A DNA stretch of 5,383 nucleotides from Actinomycetota bacterium (GTDB lineage Bacteria; Actinomycetota; Acidimicrobiia; Acidimicrobiales; Microtrichaceae): positions 1 through 5,383 of the forward strand of contig WLLG01000177.1 of the NCBI GenBank assembly GCA_009700815.1, in the 5' to 3' direction. Below are positions 1 to 4,719 of the stretch, piece after piece. The position numbers and the translations under genes were made by a program. Within the stretch, counting starts at the first letter, position 1. Every line of letters begins with the position of its first letter. Below the pieces are notes generated by a model. It did no database searches. It saw only the letters and a list, made by a program, of their open reading frames with translations, and was not told the DNA's origin.

Positions 1-1
1 A

Positions 2-523
2 GACATCGGCCCGATACTGATGCTTGCTGACATCGGCCCGGGTGTGCGTGTCCTTGAGTCTGGGGTTGGTTCAGGGGCGCTGTCTATGGGCATGCTGCGC
101 GCAGGTGCAGATATCGTGGGCTACGAGATTCGAGAGGACTTTGCATCTCGTGCTCAAAAGAACGTCGAGCAATTCTTAGGTGCGGATGTTCTGAGTCGCT
201 ACCGCGTCGAGTTGCGCGATTGTTACGAGGGAATCGACGAAAAAGAACTCGACCGGGTAGTCCTCGACTTGCCGGAGCCCTGGCAGGTTGTGCCGCACGC
301 TAAAACGAGTCTGCGGACTGGCGGAATCTTCTTGGCCTACACCCCAAGCGTTACCCAGGTCGCTCAGCTCCGAGAAGCCCTGGCTGCAGCATCATTTTTT
401 GCATGTGAGACGCTCGAGGTTCTCCAGCGGGGCTGGTACGTAGAAGGCCAGGCAGTTCGACCGGATCATCGCATGGTGGCTCACACGGGATTCTTGACTC
501 ACGCTCGGCTCGGTGGATCCTGA
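2..523 (+). CDS. trmI: tRNA (adenine-58-N1)-methyltransferase TrmI, C-terminal part (5' truncated by window edge)
   Basis: This is the C-terminal 173 codons of a TrmI-family AdoMet-dependent methyltransferase, which makes m1A58 in the T-loop of tRNA as a cytoplasmic homotetramer. The frame is open to the window edge, so the gene starts upstream; the ATG at 20 is internal, because the residues before it already match the family. Counting from base 2, AdoMet motif I (VLESGVGSG) is at residues 17-25, followed by the acidic ribose-binding position in YEIRED (E42). The family motif DLPEPW is at 89-94. The C-terminal signature QRGW (142-145) and RPDHRM...HTGFL (153-165) is characteristic of bacterial TrmI. 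About 100 N-terminal residues are missing relative to the usual ~280. The stop lies one base before a mini-ORF that leads into the MarP-like gene, so the two genes may be co-transcribed. In Mycobacterium the homologue (Rv2118c) also lies near mpa. Assignment is firm; the methylation site is taken from the family. Confidence 0.94.
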   Translation, partial: DIGPILMLADIGPGVRVLESGVGSGALSMGMLRAGADIVGYEIREDFASRAQKNVEQFLGADVLSRYRVELRDCYEGIDEKELDRVVLDLPEPWQVVPHAKTSLRTGGIFLAYTPSVTQVAQLREALAAASFFACETLEVLQRGWYVEGQAVRPDHRMVAHTGFLTHARLGGS

Positions 524-524
524 G

Positions 525-572
525 ATGGAACAACGCCCCCTCAACTGCAGTTCGATACTCGCAGAGGGATGA
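525..572 (+). CDS. possible 15-codon leader/coupling ORF between trmI and the MarP-like gene
   Basis: An ATG one base after the trmI stop opens a 15-codon frame (MEQRPLNCSSILAEG). Its TGA overlaps the ATG of the next gene as ATGA. A GGTGGA sequence at 512-517, seven bases upstream, could act as its ribosome binding site. The MarP-like start has AGAGGG directly abutting its ATG with no spacing, which is poor for free initiation but compatible with re-initiation by ribosomes ending the mini-ORF. The peptide resembles nothing I recognise. The arrangement is seen directly; that it is translated is inference, and a chance short frame is possible. Confidence 0.3.
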   Translation: MEQRPLNCSSILAEG

Positions 573-1729
573 ACCTTTTTGATGGCCTCCTAGTCGTCGG
601 CGCAGCATTTGGCGCCTATGGGGGATGGAAACTCGGTTTCTTGCAACGGTTTTCCGGATGGCTTGGCGCAGCGGCTGGATTAGGTCTAGCGCTGTTGCTG
701 CTTCCCGAACTGAGCAGGGTGTCCGGTGTGAGTTCTGACCTTGCAATCTTGACCCTGAGTGCGGCTGTGCTGTTCCTTGCGTTCATGCTCGGGCAGGCCA
801 TCGGTTCGGCTATTGGATCACGGCTGCGACGCGGAGTTGATAGCAGTGCTGCGCGAGGCGTTGATGCACTTGGAGGCGCTCTCCTCGGTGTCCTCGGGGT
901 GATCCTGCTCGCTTGGCTGATCTTGCCTGTGATGTCCGAGACCAAGGGCTGGCCGTCTTCGGCCGCTCGAGGTTCCGCCATCTCTCGAGAGATCAGCAAC
1001 TCCCTACCCTCACCTCCCTCGCAGATTACAGACCTTGAACGGCAACTCACAGGAGGTGAGTTTCCGCAGGTTTTCTCTGGTCTTCGATCGGCACCGGAGA
1101 TCGTTGCTCCTCCCGAGGGAAGCACAATCACGCAGGATCAACTCACCGCCGCATCAAGAAGCTCGGTACGAATCGAAGCCTCGGCCTGCGACCGAATTCA
1201 GGCGGGAAGCGGGTTCTTTGTGGGCGACAACCTGATTGCTACCAACGCTCATGTGGTGTCAGGTTCGACATCAGTTCAGGTAGTGACCGCTGACGAGGGG
1301 GACGTGACCGCTGGCCAGGTGGTTGCCTTTGACCCATCGGTTGATCTTGCCCTCATTGCTACGGACCTCAACCGGCCAGCTCTACCCCTAGCTAATCCGG
1401 TAGTTGGTGACCGAGGCCTAGTCATGGGCTTTCCGGGCGGCGGGCCGTTTGCCCCTTCGCCCTTTGAAGTCGGTGAGCGTGTGGATGCGAGCGGCTATGA
1501 CATCTATGACCGCAACAAAGTCACTCGAGATCTTCTGGTCCTGGGCAGCAACCTCGAACCCGGTGACTCCGGTAGCGCAGTCTTGCGGGCCGATGGTTCT
1601 GTGGTTGGTGTTGCTGTAGCCATTGCTCCCGACAAACCGGGGGTGGCGTATGCGCTTTCAGCAACAGAGTTAAGTCAACTCCTGCAGCAAGGAACGGGTG
1701 CAGCAGTCAGCACTGGAGGTTGTGTCTGA
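569..1729 (+). CDS. MarP-like membrane-anchored serine protease (CvpA domain plus trypsin-like domain)
   Basis: This 386-residue protein combines an N-terminal CvpA-type membrane domain with a trypsin/HtrA-like protease domain, the architecture of mycobacterial MarP (Rv3671c, about 397 residues). MarP is a periplasmic protease needed for acid and oxidative stress resistance. Four hydrophobic segments lie at about 6-20, 31-47, 57-80 and 100-122; residues 125-195 form a linker. The catalytic triad is His228 (ATNAHVV), Asp259 (SVDLAL) and Ser334 (PGDSGSA). Cys207, just before the protease core, and Cys385, the penultimate residue, match the MarP disulfide pair. Spacing from first Cys to His (21) and from Ser to last Cys (51) is almost the same as in MarP (21 and 52, from memory). 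The start MNLFDGLLVV is typical of CvpA proteins, and no alternative ATG/GTG/TTG lies in frame between the trmI stop and 569. Fold, membrane topology and active site are well supported. The substrate (RipA in Mycobacterium) is unknown here. Confidence 0.9.
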   Translation: MNLFDGLLVVGAAFGAYGGWKLGFLQRFSGWLGAAAGLGLALLLLPELSRVSGVSSDLAILTLSAAVLFLAFMLGQAIGSAIGSRLRRGVDSSAARGVDALGGALLGVLGVILLAWLILPVMSETKGWPSSAARGSAISREISNSLPSPPSQITDLERQLTGGEFPQVFSGLRSAPEIVAPPEGSTITQDQLTAASRSSVRIEASACDRIQAGSGFFVGDNLIATNAHVVSGSTSVQVVTADEGDVTAGQVVAFDPSVDLALIATDLNRPALPLANPVVGDRGLVMGFPGGGPFAPSPFEVGERVDASGYDIYDRNKVTRDLLVLGSNLEPGDSGSAVLRADGSVVGVAVAIAPDKPGVAYALSATELSQLLQQGTGAAVSTGGCV

Positions 1730-1835
1730 GTAGTGAAGCGCCCCTGATTGATCGCAGGTCGTGGATGAGTCACTCCAATTTCCTGCCCGAGTCGCTAAGT
1801 TTGGGTTCTCGCTTTAACTGCGTGGTACGACCAAT

Positions 1836-1841
1836 GAAGGG
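1836..1841 (+). promoter_or_regulatory. Shine-Dalgarno sequence of the Thr-rich membrane protein
   Basis: GAAGGG lies eight bases before the ATG at 1850 and supports that start. The 120-base gap after the protease gene (1730-1849) shows no convincing promoter hexamer pair and no hairpin followed by a T-run, so whether this gene has its own promoter is open. Confidence 0.55.
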
Positions 1842-1849
1842 CTTGCGCA

Positions 1850-2320
1850 ATGTCTGATGAGAACACACCTGTTGGCGGATCCACTCCAGGCGGCGGCTTT
1901 GAGCCCTCCGAGGGATCGGTTGACCCAACGCAAGTACTCCCAACCACGGCAGCAATGCCGGCAGCGAGCGATCCGGCTTCAACAGCCGCTCAGTCGGGAC
2001 AGCCTGCGACAGAGTCCAGCCAGAATGCCCCTAGCGGAGGTGTCCCAGGATGGGCAGTAGGAATCATTGTTTTACTAGTGGTAGTCGTGATGCTGGTGTT
2101 GTTCCTTGTTCTTCGCGGAAACTCGTCGTCTCCTGCGGATTCAACAACGAGTTCAACCAGCAGCAGCGTTAGCACCACCGTGACAACATCGTCACCAAGC
2201 ACCACAACGCGTCCAACAACAACTGATCGTCCAGCAACGACTACTACTACTGCAGCGCCGACAACAACTCAGGCTCCGACAACGACAACGGAAGCACCAA
2301 CAACTACTTCAGCTCCCTAG
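1850..2320 (+). CDS. single-pass membrane protein with Ser/Thr/Pro-rich C-terminal tail, function unknown
   Basis: I do not recognise a family for this 156-residue protein. Residues 1-66 are a flexible Gly/Ser/Thr/Pro/Ala segment without any Lys or Arg. One strong hydrophobic helix spans about 67-88 (VPGWAVGIIVLL onward). Residues 90-156 are almost entirely Ser, Thr, Pro and Ala, with imperfect APTTT(T)x repeats at 136-153. Such tails are common in actinobacterial envelope proteins, where they may be O-mannosylated outside the membrane. The only basic residues are R89, R121 and R127, all after the helix, so the positive-inside rule does not clearly place the tail outside. DPTQVLP at 25-31 resembles phosphothreonine sites read by FHA domains. 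There is no cleavable signal peptide. The stop codon lies in the first copy of a 17-bp tandem repeat. The ATG is supported by GAAGGG upstream. The coding call is good; topology and role are inferred. Confidence 0.75.
   Translation: MSDENTPVGGSTPGGGFEPSEGSVDPTQVLPTTAAMPAASDPASTAAQSGQPATESSQNAPSGGVPGWAVGIIVLLVVVVMLVLFLVLRGNSSSPADSTTSSTSSSVSTTVTTSSPSTTTRPTTTDRPATTTTTAAPTTTQAPTTTTEAPTTTSAP
2139..2317 (+). repeat. low-complexity Thr/Ser/Pro-coding tract
   Basis: DNA coding for the tail is rich in ACA, ACG, ACC and ACT triplets, with a short CTA run at 2241-2250 and repeated ACAAC-like words. It encodes degenerate APTTT units, not a perfect microsatellite. Length variation between strains by slippage or recombination is plausible. 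Confidence 0.6.
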
Positions 2321-2380
2321 CAATGCTGTCTCCCTAGCAATGCGGTCTCCCTAGCAATGCGGTCTCCCTAGCAATGCTCT
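2313..2380. repeat. four-copy 17-bp tandem repeat between convergent genes
   Basis: The 14-base core CTCCCTAGCAATGC occurs at 2313-2326, 2330-2343, 2347-2360 and 2364-2377, each exactly 17 bases after the last. The three-base linkers are TGT, GGT and GGT, with TCT after the fourth core. The first copy contains the TAG stop (2318-2320) of the upstream gene. Because 17 is not a multiple of three, TAG falls in all three + frames (2318, 2335, 2352 and 2369), and the palindromic CTAG does the same on the - strand. Copies 1 and 4 include the near-palindrome AGCAATGCT. The array fills most of the 77-base gap before the ferredoxin stop. Confidence 0.92.
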
Positions 2381-2393
2381 GGAGCCTGGGAGA
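2363..2393. terminator. possible bidirectional transcription terminator or convergent-gene hairpin
   Basis: TCTCCC at 2363-2368 can pair with GGGAGA at 2388-2393, enclosing a 19-base loop that holds a smaller AGC/GCT or GCT/AGC hairpin. The earlier TCTCCC copies at 2329-2334 and 2346-2351 could pair with the same GGGAGA, giving alternative structures. Its place between two convergent genes suits a terminator. Neither side has a T-run, so it is not a classical intrinsic terminator. Confidence 0.3.
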
Positions 2394-2397
2394 TTGT

Positions 2398-2640
2398 TCA
2401 GCCCGCTTCAATAAAGATGCACTCACCGGGGCATTCTTCGGCTGATTCGACAACACCCTCGATCTCTTTGTCAGGGATGTCTGCAAGGGCTGCGGCTCCG
2501 CCGGGATCGCTGAGGATGTCGCTGCCTTGTTTGACATATGCCAAACCGTCATCAAGCAGTGCGAACACAGCCGGGGAGATTTCCTCGCACAGACCGTCTC
2601 CTGTGCACAGATCCTGATCGATCCAGACCTTCAAACCCAT
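2398..2640 (-). CDS. small single-cluster ferredoxin with CxxDxxC ligand motif
   Basis: This 80-residue acidic protein is a single-cluster bacterial ferredoxin, a soluble cytoplasmic electron carrier. The motif CTGDGLC gives Cys12, Asp15 and Cys18; the remote ligand Cys70 is followed by Pro (ECPGEC). In an ordinary [4Fe-4S] site the Asp15 position would be Cys. Asp here is the arrangement of Pyrococcus furiosus ferredoxin, which holds an interconvertible [3Fe-4S]/[4Fe-4S] cluster. Many actinobacterial P450-partner ferredoxins carry other residues such as His there. Cys74 is an additional cysteine near the C-terminus. Length and the start MGLKVWIDQDLCTGDG fit the family, and a weak AAGGCAGG on the - strand lies about eight bases before the ATG. 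It is transcribed divergently from the ATPase gene and converges on the tandem repeat. No P450, reductase or other redox partner is in the window, so its partner is unknown. Confidence 0.92.
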   Translation of the reverse strand: MGLKVWIDQDLCTGDGLCEEISPAVFALLDDGLAYVKQGSDILSDPGGAAALADIPDKEIEGVVESAEECPGECIFIEAG

Positions 2641-2662
2641 TTGAATAACCTGCCTTAGTGTC

Positions 2663-2678
2663 GGCCCCGTAGGGAGCC
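2663..2678 (-). promoter_or_regulatory. small hairpin in the ferredoxin leader
   Basis: On the - strand RNA, GGCTCCCTACGGGGCC folds into a six-pair stem with one G-U wobble and the four-base loop CUAC, ending about 22 bases before the ferredoxin start. On the + strand the wobble becomes a C-A mismatch, so the structure favours the ferredoxin transcript. A regulatory role is not shown. Confidence 0.25.
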
Positions 2679-2702
2679 AGATTGACGAACCTTTAGAGCT
2701 AC

Positions 2703-2708
2703 ATCTTA
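2703..2708 (-). promoter_or_regulatory. candidate -10 element of the ferredoxin promoter
   Basis: TAAGAT on the - strand differs from the consensus TATAAT at two positions and would give a leader of about 55 bases. No good -35 hexamer lies at 16-18 bases spacing; the direct repeats described separately occupy that place. The call is tentative. Confidence 0.3.
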
Positions 2709-2715
2709 GCCCTAC

Positions 2716-2741
2716 TAATTAATTATCACGGTAATCACGGT
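2716..2741. promoter_or_regulatory. possible operator: AT-rich palindrome next to two direct repeats
   Basis: TAATTAATTA at 2716-2725 is a perfect 10-base palindrome. It runs directly into ATCACGGT at 2725-2732, repeated at 2734-2741 with a 9-base period. The cluster sits in the divergent region between the ferredoxin and ATPase genes, just upstream of the candidate ferredoxin -10. It could bind a repressor or activator acting on one or both genes. The repeats are seen directly; regulation is inferred. Confidence 0.35.
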
Positions 2742-2804
2742 GGAAATTCGTCACATGCCTGAGCCTTCTCAGCATTCTGCCCACCCAACCGTGCAGATGC
2801 GGGG

Positions 2805-2810
2805 TATACA
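2805..2810 (+). promoter_or_regulatory. candidate -10 element of the ATPase promoter
   Basis: TATACA lies 48 bases before the ATPase start and differs from TATAAT at two positions. The sequence 16-18 bases upstream is C-rich and shows no -35 match, so the promoter may need an activator or lie elsewhere in the 218-base divergent region. Confidence 0.35.
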
Positions 2811-2847
2811 AAGGAAGGGCGTTTTAGGTTCGCCCCTAGCTGAAACT

Positions 2848-2854
2848 GAGAGGG
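2848..2854 (+). promoter_or_regulatory. Shine-Dalgarno sequence of the proteasome ATPase
   Basis: GAGAGGG ends four bases before the ATG at 2859 and supports that start over the GTG-initiated frame at 2740, which is in a different frame and does not look coding. Confidence 0.6.
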
Positions 2855-2858
2855 TTCC

Positions 2859-4622
2859 ATGGACGATCAGGAAACCACAGATGATTCTGGCTTCGGAGAG
2901 AGCGAGAACGACCTGCTGCGCGAACAAGTTCGCGAGTTGAACGAAGAGGTCTCAGTCCTGCTCCGCCGACTTCAGGACGCACCGAAGCGAGTTCGGACTC
3001 TCGAGGAGCGACTGCTCGAAACCAAAGGGCAACTTTCTCAAGCCGTGAGCCAGAACGAGAAGCTCTCGTACACGCTTCGAGAAGCCAGAGACCACATCTC
3101 ATCCCTGCGTGATGAGGTCGACAAACTCACGCAACCTCCTGCTGCGTATGCAACGTTGCTAGGAGTCAACGATGACGGCACTGTTGATGTGCAAGCAGCT
3201 GGTCGAAAGATGCGAGTTGAGGTTTCCCCCGGCATTCAGCCCGAGGAACTTTTTGCCGGAGCCGAGGTCGTGCTCAACGAGGCGTACAACGTGGTCATGA
3301 TTCGGGACTCAGAATCCTCGGGCGAGATTGTTACCTTCAAGGAACTGTTCGAGGACGGTCGTCGTGCTCTCGTTGTGGGCAGAGCAGATGAGGAGCGAGT
3401 TGCCGAACTTGGCGACAAGTTGCTGACCGTCAAAATGCGAGCAGGGGACAACGTTCTCATGGACTCTCGCTCAGGCATGCTCCTTGAGCGTTTACCTCGG
3501 CCAGAGGTTGACGAACTGATTCTGGAAGAGGTCCCTGATATCTCATATGAGGACATCGGTGGACTTGATGAGCAGATCGAAATGATCACGGATGCAGTAG
3601 AACTGCCGTTCCTTCATCAAGACCTATTTCGGGAGTACCAGCTGCCAGCACCGAAGGGCATCTTGTTGTACGGCCCCCCTGGATGCGGAAAGACACTGAT
3701 TGCTAAGGCGGTGGCCAACAGCTTGGCGAAGAAGGTTACCGAGTCAACTGGCAGGGAGGCTCGAAGTTTCTTTCTCAATATCAAGGGCCCTGAACTGCTG
3801 AACAAGTATGTCGGGGAGACCGAGCGACATATCCGACTTGTGTTCCAGCGAGCGCGTGAAAAGGCAGCTGACGGAACACCAGTGATTGTCTTCTTCGACG
3901 AGATGGAGTCGCTGTTTCGTACTCGTGGCACTGGGATTTCCTCTGATATGGAGGCAACCATCGTTCCTCAACTGCTCGCAGAAATTGACGGTGTTGAGAC
4001 CCTGAAGAACGTGATCGTGATCGGTGCTTCAAACCGTGAAGACCTCATTGACCCTGCAATCCTTCGGCCCGGCCGATTGGACGTCAAGATCAAGATCCAT
4101 CGTCCAGATGAACGCGCTGCAGCGCAGATCTTTGGCCGGTATCTGACCCCGGAGTTGCCGCTCGACCAAGAAGAGGTTCAGCGCTTAGGTGGCGGTGATC
4201 CCGAGAAGGCAATTCTGGTGATGATCGAGCAAACGGTTGAAGAGATGTACCGCACTGATGAAGCGAATCAGTTCCTTGAGGTCACCTATCAAAATGGCGA
4301 TAAAGAAATCATGTATTTCAAGGACTTTTCTTCGGGTGCCATGATTGAGAACGTTGTGCGGCGGGGAAAGAAGCTAGCCATTAAGCGGCAGCTTGCTGGA
4401 GGGAGCATAGGTATCCGGGTTGCGGACCTGATTGCGTCAATTCATCAGGAATACAAAGAGCACGAGGACCTTCCAAACACAACGAATCCAGACGATTGGG
4501 CCAAAATTTCTGGCAAGAAGGGTGAGCGGATTGTCTATGTCCGAACACTCGTTCATCACATTGATGCAGACCCAGCGGGCGGGCGGTCTATCGATCGGGT
4601 GGCCACGGGTCAGTACCTCTAG
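2859..4622 (+). CDS. arc: proteasome-associated AAA ATPase ARC/Mpa
   Basis: This 587-residue protein is the hexameric unfoldase that recognises Pup-tagged proteins and threads them into the actinobacterial 20S proteasome in the cytoplasm (Mycobacterium Mpa has 609 residues). An acidic start (1-18) is followed by a charged coiled coil at about 18-92, the Pup-binding element in the family. The interdomain OB folds lie at about 95-220. The AAA module follows: Walker A GPPGCGKT at 272-279, pore loop around KYVG (316-319), Walker B VIVFFDE at 342-348 (D347, E348), sensor-1 Asn392 and arginine fingers R403 and R406 in ILRPGR. The C-terminal region carries the family-specific stretch at about 470-530 and ends in GQYL, the tail with a penultimate Tyr that docks into the 20S ring. 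All key residues are present, so it should be active. It is transcribed away from the ferredoxin gene. dop, pup, prcBA and pafA are not in the window. The name mpa is used in Mycobacterium. Confidence 0.97.
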   Translation: MDDQETTDDSGFGESENDLLREQVRELNEEVSVLLRRLQDAPKRVRTLEERLLETKGQLSQAVSQNEKLSYTLREARDHISSLRDEVDKLTQPPAAYATLLGVNDDGTVDVQAAGRKMRVEVSPGIQPEELFAGAEVVLNEAYNVVMIRDSESSGEIVTFKELFEDGRRALVVGRADEERVAELGDKLLTVKMRAGDNVLMDSRSGMLLERLPRPEVDELILEEVPDISYEDIGGLDEQIEMITDAVELPFLHQDLFREYQLPAPKGILLYGPPGCGKTLIAKAVANSLAKKVTESTGREARSFFLNIKGPELLNKYVGETERHIRLVFQRAREKAADGTPVIVFFDEMESLFRTRGTGISSDMEATIVPQLLAEIDGVETLKNVIVIGASNREDLIDPAILRPGRLDVKIKIHRPDERAAAQIFGRYLTPELPLDQEEVQRLGGGDPEKAILVMIEQTVEEMYRTDEANQFLEVTYQNGDKEIMYFKDFSSGAMIENVVRRGKKLAIKRQLAGGSIGIRVADLIASIHQEYKEHEDLPNTTNPDDWAKISGKKGERIVYVRTLVHHIDADPAGGRSIDRVATGQYL

Positions 4623-4658
4623 CTTGCGGACTTTGGAAGTTGGGGCACTGCGAGGAAC

Positions 4659-4686
4659 TTGTATCGGGTCTTAAGAGTCTGATAAC
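4659..4686 (+). promoter_or_regulatory. weak candidate promoter of the GH43-like lipoprotein gene
   Basis: TTGTAT (4659-4664) and GATAAC (4681-4686) are separated by 16 bases and resemble -35 and -10 hexamers, matching consensus at three and four positions. TCTTAAGA, an 8-base palindrome at 4669-4676, lies in the spacer. No clear terminator for the ATPase gene precedes it, so read-through is also possible. Confidence 0.25.
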
Positions 4687-4698
4687 CTTTCAAAGGTT
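4684..4698. promoter_or_regulatory. inverted repeat overlapping the candidate -10, possible operator
   Basis: AACCTTT and AAAGGTT form a 7-base perfect inverted repeat around a single C at 4691, immediately before the Shine-Dalgarno sequence. As RNA, a five-pair stem with a five-base loop is possible. With no T-run after it, an operator or a hairpin close to the ribosome binding site is more likely than a terminator. Confidence 0.35.
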
Positions 4699-4700
4699 TG

Positions 4701-4710
4701 AGGAGGAGGT
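4701..4710 (+). promoter_or_regulatory. very strong Shine-Dalgarno sequence of the GH43-like gene
   Basis: AGGAGGAGGT is the strongest ribosome binding site in the window. It lies nine bases before the ATG at 4720 and three before an in-frame TTG at 4714. The ATG is preferred for codon and spacing; both starts give the same signal peptide apart from two residues. Confidence 0.75.
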
Positions 4711-4719
4711 TCCTTGTTT

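Noticed and set aside
2..40. A 12-base direct repeat, GACATCGGCCCG, at 2-13 and 29-40, 27 bases apart and encoding DIGP twice
   Set aside because: Both copies are inside the trmI reading frame and the protein around them matches the family, so this is coincidence rather than a mobile-element or attachment-site repeat.
616..1131. Long open frame on the - strand opposite the MarP-like gene
   Set aside because: Its product is Arg/Pro/Ser-rich with no recognisable motif, and the + strand frame has a complete triad and membrane domain. It is a shadow frame.
1730..1849. GAGT-C-ACTC inverted repeat (1767-1775) as a terminator after the protease gene
   Set aside because: The arms are four bases around one base, too short a loop for a hairpin, and no T-run follows.
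2313..2380. The tandem repeat as a CRISPR array
   Set aside because: The units are 17 bases with only three-base linkers, so there are no spacers. It is a simple tandem repeat.
2740..2940. GTG-initiated 66-codon frame upstream of and overlapping the ATPase start
   Set aside because: It lies across the promoter region, overlaps the ATPase in another frame and has no Shine-Dalgarno sequence or recognisable domain.
3236..3961. Ser/Arg-rich - strand frames opposite the ATPase
   Set aside because: They are typical antisense shadows of a well-conserved gene; the composition is low-complexity and no motif is present.
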